64,000 nucleotides of DNA, taken from NCBI GenBank assembly GCA_963731745.1, contig CAVSWT010000016.1:124001-188000 (forward strand), in the 5' to 3' direction. A model generated the notes under the pieces. It made no database searches, had not been told where the DNA came from, and saw only the letters and a program-made list of their open reading frames with translations. Below are positions 8,170-18,218 of this stretch, one piece after another (position 1 is the stretch's first letter; every line of letters begins with the position of its first letter). Source of the DNA: CAVSWT01 sp963731745. Its GTDB lineage: Bacteria; Bacteroidota; Ignavibacteria; Ignavibacteriales; Ignavibacteriaceae. The translations under genes and the position numbers were made by a program.

Positions 8170-8787
8170 TCAGGATCGATTAATCCAATTTTTATAATTC
8201 TTTTCTACAAATTTTGAAAACTCTTTATTAGCTTCGCGCTTTTGGTCATTAAGTGTTTGACGTAATCCGATTTCGGAATGAAGATCAAGTTCTAAATCCC
8301 AGTTAACCATTTTAAGATAGATATCAATCCATTCTTCATAGTCAAGATTATTTAATAGTGATTGAGAAATTTGATTAAAATCCTGAAGATAATCTTTAGC
8401 AGCATGTTCGCCTGTAATTTTTTTCCCTTCCAGAAATTTTTTACAAACCAGTAATACCTGGCTTGGGTTTACAGGCTTAGTTAGATAATCACTTATCTTA
8501 CTACCGATGGCTTCGTTCATTAGAGTTTCCTCTTCGCTTTTTGTAATCATAACCACCGGAATATTTGCATCGTGTTCTTTAATTTGTGCAAGAGTTTCAA
8601 GCCCTCCCATGCCAGCCATATTTTCATCTAGAAAAATTAAATCGTATGTATTTTGCTTTACATTTGAAATAGCATCTTCCCCATTTGTAGCTGTATCAAC
8701 ATCATATCCTTTTTCACTTAAAAATATGATGTGCGATCTTAATAATTCAATTTCATCATCTACCCACAATATTTTTTTTGATTTCAT
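8170..8787 (-). CDS. porX: Receiver part of PorX-type response regulator, split by frameshift
   Basis: N-terminal half of PorX. It has a CheY-like receiver with acidic pocket WVDDE, phospho-acceptor Asp in DLIFLDENMAG (about residue 54), a Thr in VVMITK and the Lys in YLTKPVNP. A helical linker to about residue 195 ends KNYKNWINRS, after which a TGA stops the frame. Such linkers in PorX run straight into the PglZ domain. That domain is found 16 bases further on in another frame, so the two halves look like one gene broken by one base. The gap to the sprA stop is 88 bases, so porX could be read with sprA or from its own promoter. Confidence 0.85.
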   Translation of the reverse strand: MKSKKILWVDDEIELLRSHIIFLSEKGYDVDTATNGEDAISNVKQNTYDLIFLDENMAGMGGLETLAQIKEHDANIPVVMITKSEEETLMNEAIGSKISDYLTKPVNPSQVLLVCKKFLEGKKITGEHAAKDYLQDFNQISQSLLNNLDYEEWIDIYLKMVNWDLELDLHSEIGLRQTLNDQKREANKEFSKFVEKNYKNWINRS

Positions 8788-8875
8788 TAAATTTTCCTTT
8801 TTAACTAACTATATTCAATTTTAAGTATAAAATAAGAATTATAAATTATATGATAAGTATTTTTCAGCATCAATT

Positions 8876-11800
8876 TTATTGCTGAATAGATATATGCACA
8901 TCCAATCCTGCCTCATTTGTTGTGGTGGGTGGGATTCGCGCTGCACCTTCCGGCTGAACCGAAGATCTTCTATAAAACAGTGACAATGTAACCCGAGAAC
9001 TTATAGTATATTTAATGCGCGGCTCTAAAGTTGTTCTTGTGGTTCCATCTTGGGGAGTTCCTTCTTCCCTAAAATCTGTAAAGTCATAAATCACCGTTGA
9101 GTTTTTTGTACTTGTATATGATAAGCTGAATTCGATATCATTCTTTAATGAAACTCCAAAAATTGGAAGCTCAAATCCGGATTTAGAGTAACTGGCAGTT
9201 ATGCCGATATCTCTTGAAAAAGTTTCATTAATACTTGTTGTTGATAATCCCAAATCATATCCCGTTCGAGTAGAATATTTTACACTGCTGATTAGGTTAC
9301 CTCCCCACACTTCTCCGAATGTAAAATTTAAACCTACTAAAGGAGCGAAACCATATTCAATTCTTTGTGTTTGAACTTCCTGAACTCCGTCAGGATTGAT
9401 CTTCCAGCCTTCAGTATAGGTTGAACTATATGCATGGTCAAGCGTAACTCTCTTTGCAAATGTTTTAAAGAGCGGGAATTTTTCCAATCCGTCCCAACTA
9501 AGTCGCCAATTTGGCCTGGGTATATATTTAGCGACCTGGGATAAAAATCCTACGTTCGAGAGTAGCGGAAAACTTTCAAAACCTTTTAAAAATGCATTTG
9601 ATAAATTTTGATGAGGATTTGGCGCATTGGGATCAAAAAGCTCGTTCACTTTTTTAATTCCGCTTTTGAATACACTTAAAAATAACACCGGCGGCATTGA
9701 GAAAAATGATCTTGAAATTGTACCTGTCGAAGAAACTGATCCAACAGTTATATTGCCGAATTCGTCAGTATTTATCTGTGTACTTTTATTTATAGACCAG
9801 CCAACATTCCAGTTTAGATCAATCTTTGCACCTTCCCATAACGGACGAGAAGTCTTAAAATCAAAATTATTTTTTTGTGAAAAATTATCTGATAACGTAC
9901 TACTTGGAGCTCTGCTTCCCACATTTCTGCTTAAGCCGAGCATAAATCCTCTGGACGGCCCATTATTCTCGTTAAATGAAGCGCCCCAAAAATTTGTAAA
10001 TCCGGTTCCTGTTCCCTGTATACCAGATTTAGATAAGTTATTGCCGGAACTAAAATTAAACGATATAGTTTCATAATCAAATAACAATGATTTGGCAATT
10101 GATTTAAAAAATAAAAAAGCATTTTTAAGTGGCGACTTTTTATGAAGATTTGCTGTCTGCAGGGAATCATTCATATTTAAAGAATCCACAGCAGCTATCG
10201 TTGAGTCGACATTTAATCCTTCAGCTTTTGATACTTCATTTCGGTCAGGTACATTTTGGGCATTTGGATTGAAATTTCTCGAAGTTCCTCTTCCATTAGG
10301 AACTGCCTGTCCCTGATCCTGATCGTCATCTGTATCTTTACTATCCTGAAACAAAGGAGCAGTTAATGATTTCAAACGCAGCGTTAAACCAGCTGTGGAA
10401 TTGGTAGCAAAGCCAGCGCTTCGGCCGCTTAGCTCATTCCTAAAGTCATTATTCCATTGGTAGCTTGCAGAATAGCCTGCAGTAATAGTAAAATATTTAT
10501 CGATATCCCAAAGTGTAGGAAGTTTTGGAGATGTCCGAAGATCAAATGTTTGCTGATATTGATAATTCTTTCCGAAGAAATTACCAGCAAAGATATCATG
10601 CCAAATTTCACTTTCAGGCCTCTGCATATTATTCTGATCAGTTTCCAGATACGCAAGTGACGAAGCAATATTTACATTGTACGAATTACTAATATTAATT
10701 AAACCGCCTTCTGTCATCTTCCATGAGTAATTAAATCCACGGCTTACCGTAAAGTCCCTCGAAATAGAAGTTTGGGATGGAGCATTATCACGATCCCTTG
10801 TAGTACTAGTATTTCTGTTTCGTCTTGCCGTCATATTGAGTGAAAGAGACTGGGGTGTAAAATAAACTTTCGCATTCCTATAATCTGTAAATAAAGAAAT
10901 AACACTGCCTATAACCGGAATGTCTGCCGGATAGAAAAAATAATCCGGGCTTAAGCTTAATCCATATCCTAAATTAGCATTCCATATCCAACTCTTATTT
11001 GTTAGAATGGTCGGACTTCTACTGAAGTTTTTATTATAGTTAAAACCTAGAGTTATGGAATTCCAGGTGTCTCTAATAAGCCAATACGAAGATGGAATTT
11101 TTAATTTAATATTTGATGCAGACCATGAATCAGATACATTTACAGTTTGAGATTCCAACTCAAGATTTCTCTGATTCTGTGGAGTTTTAAGTGAATCGGG
11201 AATTTTCTGTTCTGCCTCCATAGCTTGCGAAACTTTAATGTCTGTACCAGGCAAATAAAGCGGTTTGCCGATTGATTCAGAGTGTGAATAATTCAATTTT
11301 AAATTACTGCCAGGCAGATTAATTGGCAGAAGTTTCAAAACATTTAGGTCTGATGAAACACTCCAATTCCTGGCTTCAACCCTTGATCCAAATCTATCTG
11401 CTAACCTGTGAAAATACGGATCCGTTCTGCTCATATTAAAGTTTAAAGTCAGCAGGTCTGCCATTTTTAGTTGCGAAGCGATGCTGTATGCCCAGCCAGG
11501 TTTATCATCAGCTCCGATTACTCTTAATTCATTAACCCAAACTTGCCCTGAAACAGCGTACTTAAATTCCGAAGTATTTTTTATTTTAGCTCCAGGAATA
11601 TTATAAACACCTACACTTAAAAACTTAATAGAAGTTAGTGTTGGTTTTCCGCGCACTCCATAAAAATGCCCGGGTTTGCCAGGTACTTCACTATGAGCAA
11701 AAACTGTATCGCTTTCTCTTGATTGCTTTATGCTGGTTAAGTCGCTAAAATTAATAGCTATCTCATTCCAATCCGGCCTAACCGGCTGGCGGTATTCATA

Positions 11801-14800
11801 AAAATTATTAGTATCGGTTCCGAATCTAAAAAATACTTCGGCATTCGGAGGATCAGTTGCTTCAGTAGATACAGATGCGGGGCCTGTATGTTTATCGCCA
11901 TGAATAAAAAGCTTCATCTGTGAATAGCTGAAAACATCAAGCGGGCGTGATAAATATCTTACAGCTTGTCTTGATTGTCCGGCGGGAAGATCATTTAAAA
12001 CTAAATTTAATGATTGTTCATTCTTTAAAATATTTTGGTCAGGACGGGTGTTGTCTCTTTCTCTGGAAATTCCCGGCGGTATTGTATAATTTTGATCTTC
12101 TTCATAGCTGATTACAGAAACGGCTAAAGTAGTATCTTCCGGCAGCAGCTTTTGCCATTGGCTTCCCACAAGATTAAATTCGGCGAATCTAATATTCATA
12201 TAATTTTCCGGCAGCCCAACCGTATCAATCCCATTTACGAAAAGTCTAATAGATTCAACGTTTGAAAATGATGGATTACCGACTTTTGTTAAAGTATCTT
12301 TTAATGGTATTCTATACAAGTACCAACCTGGCCCACCTTGACTTACAATAAAAGGATTATTACTAATACTTGTGTCTAACGGGATTTCATATCTGAAATA
12401 ACTATTAACTTTATCAAGATTACCATTTCTATTTAAATCTTCTGTATCCGGTAATCTTCCGATATCAGTTGATTGAGCATTGCCTTCAGTTCCGTTAATG
12501 TTCATGTATGTTAACAAACCGCCATTATAATTACCCGCAGAAAAATCGTCATGGTTAGGATCTCCTTCAGTACTCTTGTATACCTGACGTTCTCTAGCAT
12601 CGGATAAAGTATCAATACCTACATCCTCACCTTGATCAATGGCTGTGTTACTGTTTAGATCTTCTGTATTTAATCGTTCATCAGGAATTACATCCTCACT
12701 TATTCTGCCTAAGTCAATATACATGTTTGCACCTGATGGAGCTTGTCTAATATTCATCCAAAATTCGATATACTCAATGTTTTCATCAACTAAATTGTTT
12801 GCAGTGGAGGATAATAACTTTTGCATTCCGCCCCAATTTTGCCTTGGATTACTAAGGTTAGGAGAATGGTTATATGGTCCGGGTAATGATGGATTAAACG
12901 CAAAATCCATTACAGTAACATTTTGATCACCGGTAGCAACTTGTTTTTTTGGCTGGCCCGTAACCGGATCAGTTCCATAAACTTGTACTACTGTTACATT
13001 AGATGGATTTATTGTGACCCACCAGCTTTTTCCTTTATATGGCATTTTTTGTGGGGCACTCAGTCCAGCTAGTCCGGTTAAATTATCCGGTGGACTTAAA
13101 TCTTTCCAGGCAGTATACGAAAGTCCGATTGGAATTGTTCTTTTCGCACCTTCAAAGTCATCTATGTAAGCAATACTTTCGCCTTGATCTGAGACTATTG
13201 TACTTTTCTTAGTATTAGGATCCGGATTCATATATGCCATCTCACCTGAAACAGAAAATGAAGACATCTCCCTTGTTGACATTATTTTATCTAAAGCTTT
13301 TGTTAGAAAAGGAAGATCAGTTCCTGTTTGAAAATCGACTCCATAAATTGTATTACTTAAAGGCTCTTCACCTATTCTAACTTTATCGCTTAATGTCTGC
13401 TGGTTAAGGTTTAAAATTGAAAAACCTAATTTTGTTTTATTTGAAATATCAAAAATACCGCGCGCACCTAAAAGTGTTTTCGATGCAAGCTGGAATAAAT
13501 CATTTTGTTCATAGGTAATTTTAAGATTAGCGCCGGGAACTAATGCTGCGTCATTTCTAATTGTTAACTGGCCGATATTATAATCAACCACATAATCCAC
13601 CCCTTGAGTTAAAAGCCTGCCGTCCAAAGTTACCTTTACGGAGTTTTCTACAACATTAAATCCTAATTGGTAAACAGATGAAACGTCTCCCGAATATTTA
13701 CCGGTTAAAATCCATTTATCTTTTGTTTTATTGTAACTAGCCGCTGTTCGGGTTGTATCATAAATATCTTGATATTTATATTTAGCAGTATCCAAAGAAC
13801 CAGGCAGATTATATCCGAATGGCTGCAAAGTTGGAAAAATAATTTCACCTGTTTCTTTATCAATTGTCAAGCCCGGTGTAAAATCAAATATATCATCAGG
13901 ATTGGGAGAACCGCTCGCATTTATTCTGTCAAGCCCAAAAGCTTGAAGAAGTTTAACTGCTCCACTGCTTGTTGGAAGTTCCGTAGCAGGTTCTTGCCCT
14001 TCTAACTCATATTTTATTTTGAAATCAAAACCTTCAGCTTTAATATTTCTTCCGCCGACAGGATAAATGTTTTTTAAAAGGAGCTGCCATGCTGTGGTGT
14101 AGTTTGGCTGTAAATATGCGGGTTTTACTAATTTCAAAACCAACCTTGAACTATCACCTTGCGAACGTGTAGATGTAAATTCTCCGTAGTATTGATCATC
14201 TTCAGAACCAGGCCCATTTTGAGTTCTATAAGCCACTGCTATTACATCGGCATCATTTATTGCAGTTTTAAATGTAATAAAACCCGTTTCACTATGAAGG
14301 GAATAATCTTCTCCTTCAGTTAACAAAACAAACCTTCCCGTTTCACTTCGACCAGGAACAGGGTTAATATCTCCTCTTAAATTATCAGGGTACGATAAAT
14401 TAGGAGCAGTACGAGCTGATAAATCAATGTAGGCATTTGCCTGTCTTTCTTTGGATTTATCTTGAACATAAGTTGTTACAGATTTCCAAACTTCAATCTG
14501 AACAATGTTAAATTGATTAACCACAATAGAGGGAGAATTGCCGTAATATTTGTTAAATAGATTTAGTGTTGAAGCCGTATCTGCATAGAGTGAATCAACA
14601 AAGAAATGATTTTTTGAATAATCATAAGCACGCAATTCAAAAGTTTGAGATGTTGAACCGCCCGAAACCGCCACTTCTTTTACTTCACTTTTTTTCTGGC
14701 TGGCAATAGTAGTTAAGCTCAAAGGCCCCATTTTGAAATTGGCTTTTATACCAAACAGTGCTTCACTTCCACCAACTAATGGTGAAGTTTGAAGAGAAAC

Positions 14801-15256
14801 GTTTCCCGCTTCAACACTTTGAACAATTTCATCTTCATAGCCTGTGTATTTTATTTTTAATTGATTTTCATATTCAAAAGTTCTTTCAGTATTCCAATCA
14901 GCATTAATATTTAATTTATCGCCAATAGTACCGCTAACATTAATTTGAACTTGTTGTTTAAAGTCAGGTTCATTTCTAGTATTACCTAACAGTGAAGCAG
15001 TAACACCTTCTGTTGTTTCACTTCGCCAGGCTCCATGTATATCAACAGCTCCGCCAATCTTAAGGCTGATTTTGGGCTCTCCAAAAATGCTTAGTACGCC
15101 TACGCTAGGAAGCGGAATTTCGAAATTAGTAATATCGGTGATGAATTTAGATAAATCTTTCTTCCCGCTTTTTAATTCATACTGATAAGCCTGATCTTCC
15201 CATAGTTTTCGCTCCCTATTTTCAATCCTCTGATTTATATATTCATCAATGGGCAT
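8876..15256 (-). CDS. sprA: Cell surface protein SprA (type IX secretion translocon), main part
   Basis: SprA (Sov) is the giant outer-membrane beta-barrel pore of the type IX secretion system. This frame has 2126 residues, close to the usual total of about 2,400 once the N-terminal piece is added. It is rich in alternating beta-strand patterns and aromatic residues. It has the family start DEYINQRIENRERKLW, the conserved KISLKIGGAVDIHGAW segment, and repeated long strands with acidic loops (for example DTDDDQDQGQ near residue 1640). It lacks a signal peptide: that part lies in an overlapping frame (15246-15860). The ATG at 15256 has no ribosome binding site and an in-frame TGA stands 6 bases before it, so it is unlikely to be a genuine start. 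A one-base shift near 15257 joins ILLT to MPIDEY, which fits the family well. Confidence 0.93.
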   Translation of the reverse strand: MPIDEYINQRIENRERKLWEDQAYQYELKSGKKDLSKFITDITNFEIPLPSVGVLSIFGEPKISLKIGGAVDIHGAWRSETTEGVTASLLGNTRNEPDFKQQVQINVSGTIGDKLNINADWNTERTFEYENQLKIKYTGYEDEIVQSVEAGNVSLQTSPLVGGSEALFGIKANFKMGPLSLTTIASQKKSEVKEVAVSGGSTSQTFELRAYDYSKNHFFVDSLYADTASTLNLFNKYYGNSPSIVVNQFNIVQIEVWKSVTTYVQDKSKERQANAYIDLSARTAPNLSYPDNLRGDINPVPGRSETGRFVLLTEGEDYSLHSETGFITFKTAINDADVIAVAYRTQNGPGSEDDQYYGEFTSTRSQGDSSRLVLKLVKPAYLQPNYTTAWQLLLKNIYPVGGRNIKAEGFDFKIKYELEGQEPATELPTSSGAVKLLQAFGLDRINASGSPNPDDIFDFTPGLTIDKETGEIIFPTLQPFGYNLPGSLDTAKYKYQDIYDTTRTAASYNKTKDKWILTGKYSGDVSSVYQLGFNVVENSVKVTLDGRLLTQGVDYVVDYNIGQLTIRNDAALVPGANLKITYEQNDLFQLASKTLLGARGIFDISNKTKLGFSILNLNQQTLSDKVRIGEEPLSNTIYGVDFQTGTDLPFLTKALDKIMSTREMSSFSVSGEMAYMNPDPNTKKSTIVSDQGESIAYIDDFEGAKRTIPIGLSYTAWKDLSPPDNLTGLAGLSAPQKMPYKGKSWWVTINPSNVTVVQVYGTDPVTGQPKKQVATGDQNVTVMDFAFNPSLPGPYNHSPNLSNPRQNWGGMQKLLSSTANNLVDENIEYIEFWMNIRQAPSGANMYIDLGRISEDVIPDERLNTEDLNSNTAIDQGEDVGIDTLSDARERQVYKSTEGDPNHDDFSAGNYNGGLLTYMNINGTEGNAQSTDIGRLPDTEDLNRNGNLDKVNSYFRYEIPLDTSISNNPFIVSQGGPGWYLYRIPLKDTLTKVGNPSFSNVESIRLFVNGIDTVGLPENYMNIRFAEFNLVGSQWQKLLPEDTTLAVSVISYEEDQNYTIPPGISRERDNTRPDQNILKNEQSLNLVLNDLPAGQSRQAVRYLSRPLDVFSYSQMKLFIHGDKHTGPASVSTEATDPPNAEVFFRFGTDTNNFYEYRQPVRPDWNEIAINFSDLTSIKQSRESDTVFAHSEVPGKPGHFYGVRGKPTLTSIKFLSVGVYNIPGAKIKNTSEFKYAVSGQVWVNELRVIGADDKPGWAYSIASQLKMADLLTLNFNMSRTDPYFHRLADRFGSRVEARNWSVSSDLNVLKLLPINLPGSNLKLNYSHSESIGKPLYLPGTDIKVSQAMEAEQKIPDSLKTPQNQRNLELESQTVNVSDSWSASNIKLKIPSSYWLIRDTWNSITLGFNYNKNFSRSPTILTNKSWIWNANLGYGLSLSPDYFFYPADIPVIGSVISLFTDYRNAKVYFTPQSLSLNMTARRNRNTSTTRDRDNAPSQTSISRDFTVSRGFNYSWKMTEGGLINISNSYNVNIASSLAYLETDQNNMQRPESEIWHDIFAGNFFGKNYQYQQTFDLRTSPKLPTLWDIDKYFTITAGYSASYQWNNDFRNELSGRSAGFATNSTAGLTLRLKSLTAPLFQDSKDTDDDQDQGQAVPNGRGTSRNFNPNAQNVPDRNEVSKAEGLNVDSTIAAVDSLNMNDSLQTANLHKKSPLKNAFLFFKSIAKSLLFDYETISFNFSSGNNLSKSGIQGTGTGFTNFWGASFNENNGPSRGFMLGLSRNVGSRAPSSTLSDNFSQKNNFDFKTSRPLWEGAKIDLNWNVGWSINKSTQINTDEFGNITVGSVSSTGTISRSFFSMPPVLFLSVFKSGIKKVNELFDPNAPNPHQNLSNAFLKGFESFPLLSNVGFLSQVAKYIPRPNWRLSWDGLEKFPLFKTFAKRVTLDHAYSSTYTEGWKINPDGVQEVQTQRIEYGFAPLVGLNFTFGEVWGGNLISSVKYSTRTGYDLGLSTTSINETFSRDIGITASYSKSGFELPIFGVSLKNDIEFSLSYTSTKNSTVIYDFTDFREEGTPQDGTTRTTLEPRIKYTISSRVTLSLFYRRSSVQPEGAARIPPTTTNEAGLDVHISIQQ

Positions 15257-15860
15257 CCGTCAATAATATTTTTGTTTGCTGGCCTGCTATATATTCTTTT
15301 ACTAAAACAAATTTGCCGGTTGAATCAATTTCAATTTTTTTCTCACGCAGCTGGCCGAGCGGAATATAAAATTTAGATTCTTTTGGATTTGACAATCTGA
15401 CATAAGGCCTATCAACACGGGTATGTTTAAAATATTTTAATCTCGCGGTGGAATCCATCGCCATTGGGTCATGCAATAGAGAATCGTAGCGACTTGCAAA
15501 TCCTGTCAATCCCGCACCTCCAATTGTATCATTGGGATTTACAAATGCATTTGGATCTCGCCATTGTCCGTTTGTATCGGGCGGAGCAGGTGCTGAGAAA
15601 TCAGTACCAGCAAGCGAAGCTAATGAAATGGAATTTTGTTTTAAATCTTTTATGGACTGAACGTTATTATTGGCTGAAGAATCCTTAAGATTTAAAGATT
15701 CTAAGTTATAATTGAAGATTGCATCAATCCAATAATTTTTATTTACCTGGGAATTATACGGAGAATTAAACCCAAAGCCGGCAACTGCATAAAATACAAC
15801 TAAATAAACTGCTGCGATGCGGAGGCTTTCCCGAATAAAATTTATTTTCTTTTGTCTGAT
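15246..15860 (-). CDS. sprA: N-terminal segment of SprA with signal/anchor, out of frame with the main part
   Basis: This frame is open from a stop at 15894-15896 to the TGA at 15246. It encodes a basic start followed by a hydrophobic segment (IAAVYLVVFYAVAGFGF), then a Pro/Asn-rich stretch, then FKHTRVDRPYVRLSNPKE and a G-x-x-x-x-x-x-E-Y-I segment typical of the SprA N-terminus. No ATG, GTG or TTG lies before the hydrophobic segment. The only canonical start (TTG at 15509) would delete the export signal. I placed the start at an ATC at 15860, after AAAAGG, but ATT codons further up or a sequence error are equally possible. It overlaps the main sprA frame by 11 bases and should be one gene with it. 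Confidence 0.75.
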   Translation of the reverse strand: MRQKKINFIRESLRIAAVYLVVFYAVAGFGFNSPYNSQVNKNYWIDAIFNYNLESLNLKDSSANNNVQSIKDLKQNSISLASLAGTDFSAPAPPDTNGQWRDPNAFVNPNDTIGGAGLTGFASRYDSLLHDPMAMDSTARLKYFKHTRVDRPYVRLSNPKESKFYIPLGQLREKKIEIDSTGKFVLVKEYIAGQQTKILLTDAH

Positions 15861-16110
15861 ATGGAGCCTTTTATGAGAATTAATACTAATAAATCAAACA
15901 GTAAAAATATATTCTATAATTAATTCTCCTCTGGTATATTTTGATAAAAATGACGGGAAAAATTAGGTAATAAACGGTTTAATTTCAATAACTTCATACC
16001 TATATAAAATTTAATATTTTAATCTAAAGCTAAATTATATTTGAATTAAGGTAATTTTTAATCACTCATAAATAATGGGATATTTTTTGAAAAGATTTAC
16101 TTAAACCAAG

Positions 16111-16611
16111 TTATGTCAACTCATCAATAATTTTACGCAAATTGGGAAATTCATTTAACATTTCTTGTTTTTTTGCAAGTTCGAAATCATTAAAATCAAA
16201 ACCGGGAGAAACAGTACATCCGATTAAGGAAAATGATTTCTTATCGGTTACTTTTGCTCCAAACCAATTCCCTTTTTCGATTACTAATTGCGGTAATTCA
16301 CCGTTTTCTAAATTTCTTCCTAAAATTTTTTCTTGCAGATTTCCGTTTTGAGTTATTATAAAAATTTTGATCGGACTACCGTCATAAAAATGCCAAATTT
16401 CATCTGACTTTAATCGATGGAATTTTGAAACTTGATTTCCCTCTAATAAAAAATAAATAGAAGTAGAAAAATTTCTTTTTTTAGAATATCGCATTGGAAG
16501 ATGTTCCGCTTCAATAATTTCCCCCGACCGGTAAACTTCCTTAAAATATCCTCCTTCAGGGTGAGGAGTTAAATCAAGATTTGCTATATATTTTTGAGCT
16601 GTCTTATTCAA
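16111..16611 (-). CDS. Cupin superfamily protein, DUF985 type
   Basis: A 166-residue cupin-fold protein. The start LTPHPEGGYFKEVYRS is the DUF985 signature. The core follows with STSIYFLLEGNQVSKFHRLKSDEIWHFYDG and the second cupin motif around GNWFGAKV and GCTVSPGFDFNDFELA. Proteins of this family resemble sugar epimerases or isomerases, but most have no proven reaction. It stands alone between sprA and the gltA terminator, with about 250 mostly empty bases on its sprA side. It is cytoplasmic by lack of signal peptide. Confidence 0.9.
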   Translation of the reverse strand: MNKTAQKYIANLDLTPHPEGGYFKEVYRSGEIIEAEHLPMRYSKKRNFSTSIYFLLEGNQVSKFHRLKSDEIWHFYDGSPIKIFIITQNGNLQEKILGRNLENGELPQLVIEKGNWFGAKVTDKKSFSLIGCTVSPGFDFNDFELAKKQEMLNEFPNLRKIIDELT

Positions 16612-16641
16612 AAATGATTTTATTATTTATTTACAAAAACT

Positions 16642-16697
16642 AAAAGGTTGTCTCCAACATTTCAAAAAGGGAAATGAAAGTGGGACAACCTTTTTTT
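16642..16697. terminator. Rho-independent terminator after citrate synthase, probably bidirectional
   Basis: AAAAGGTTGTC ... GACAACCTTTT is an 11 bp perfect stem, extended inside by CATTTC/GAAATG. T-rich sequence lies on both sides (seven Ts at 16691-16697 on the plus strand; TTTTAGTTTTTG on the minus strand). It sits 21 bases past the gltA stop, in the direction of gltA transcription. Confidence 0.85.
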
Positions 16698-16718
16698 AGA
16701 TTAATAATTAATTAGAAA

Positions 16719-17993
16719 TTATCTTTTTTCAAATGGGACAAATGATCTTTTTGTTTCACCAGTATAAATTTGTCGCGGACGATAAATTCTTCCGCCTGGA
16801 GTTTCTCTCATTTCTTTCCATTGTGCTATCCAGCCGGGAAGTCTGCCTAAAGCAAACATAACTGTAAACATATCTGTTGGAATTCCCATTGCCCTATAAA
16901 TGATGCCGCTATAAAAATCCACATTCGGATAAAGCTTTCTTTCAACAAAATATTCATCATTCAAGGCAACTTCTTCCAGACCTTTTGCAATATCAAGCAA
17001 AGGATCATTTTTCCCTAATTTGCTTAAAACTTTGTCAGCAGATTTTTTAAGTATTCTGGCTCGCGGATCAAAATTTTTGTACACTCTATGTCCAAATCCC
17101 ATCAATTTAAATTCAGAAGATTTGTCTTTAGCCATATTGATATATTTTTTATAATCGGAGCCGTCTTCCTTAATACGATTTAACATCTGTATAACTTTTT
17201 GATTTGCGCCGCCATGTAATGGACCCCAAAGTGCGCTAATGCCAGCCGAGATAGCTGCAAATAAATTCGCTTCGCTGCTGCCAACCATTCGTACGGTTGA
17301 AGTGCTGCAGTTTTGTTCGTGGTCTGCATGAAGAATCAATAAAAGATCCAAAGCTTCTTCCAATTCTTTAGTAACTTCATACTCTTCTGCAGGAACTGCA
17401 AACATCATGTGAAGAAAATCTGCTGCGTAGTTCATATCATTACGAGGATAAATGTACGGCTGGCCGATTGATTTTTTATAGGAGAAAGCAGCGATGGTTT
17501 TTAATTTAGCAATCAGCCTGACGATATTTAAATTTTTATCGTCTTCATATTTTGATTCAGGATAGAATGCTGATAAAGAAGCAACCATAGAAGCTAAAAT
17601 TCCCATAGGATGAGCTGAAGGAGGATAACCTTCAAAAAACTTTTTCATATCTTCATGAATTAAACTGTGATGGGTTAGTCCGTAGTGAAATTGCTCAAGT
17701 TCTTTTTTGTTTGGAAGGTTACCGAAAATTAAAAGATAACTAACTTCTATAAAATTTGATTTTTCGGCGAGTTCTTCAATTGGATAACCTCTGTATCTTA
17801 AGATACCTTTTTCTCCATCAATAAATGTAATTGCACTTTGACATGAACCTGTATTCCCATAACCGTTGTCAGAAGTTATTGCTCCGGTTGAACTTCTTAA
17901 TTTGGAAATATCAAGCCCAACCTCATCTTCAGAACCAACAATTAGCGGTAGTTCATATTCATGATCATCAAGAATTAATTTAGCGGATTTCAT
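16719..17993 (-). CDS. gltA: Citrate synthase, type II
   Basis: Condenses acetyl-CoA and oxaloacetate to citrate, the entry to the TCA cycle. The 424-residue protein has the catalytic triad contexts of the hexameric bacterial type: His in GPLHGGANQ, His in MGFGHRVYK, and Asp in NVDFYSG. It also has the HADHEQNCSTSTVR motif and the C-terminal PGGRIYRPRQIYTG. GGGG precedes the ATG. It is monocistronic: a strong hairpin terminator follows, and about 225 bases without a gene precede it. Its upstream region presumably holds the promoter, but I see no convincing consensus there. Confidence 0.97.
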   Translation of the reverse strand: MKSAKLILDDHEYELPLIVGSEDEVGLDISKLRSSTGAITSDNGYGNTGSCQSAITFIDGEKGILRYRGYPIEELAEKSNFIEVSYLLIFGNLPNKKELEQFHYGLTHHSLIHEDMKKFFEGYPPSAHPMGILASMVASLSAFYPESKYEDDKNLNIVRLIAKLKTIAAFSYKKSIGQPYIYPRNDMNYAADFLHMMFAVPAEEYEVTKELEEALDLLLILHADHEQNCSTSTVRMVGSSEANLFAAISAGISALWGPLHGGANQKVIQMLNRIKEDGSDYKKYINMAKDKSSEFKLMGFGHRVYKNFDPRARILKKSADKVLSKLGKNDPLLDIAKGLEEVALNDEYFVERKLYPNVDFYSGIIYRAMGIPTDMFTVMFALGRLPGWIAQWKEMRETPGGRIYRPRQIYTGETKRSFVPFEKR

Positions 17994-18218
17994 AACTATA
18001 AATCCCCTTTCCGATTTATTGTTAATAATTAATTATTATTTGTTTAGTATCATATTTTCGTTTCTGAGGTTGATAGATTGAAAAAACCCCTTAATAAATA
18101 AATTGTGATTTCAACTTAATTAATCGTGTTTTAATATTCAACAAATTTTTTCAAGTTTAAGGGTAATTATTCAACTCTTTTAATATTCAATTATTGAAAT
18201 TTTAAACTAATTACAATT

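Noticed and set aside
9627..10076. 149-residue plus-strand frame opposite sprA
   Set aside because: It lies wholly inside the well-supported sprA frame on the other strand, has no recognisable motif and is Pro/Leu/Phe-rich as expected of an antisense shadow.
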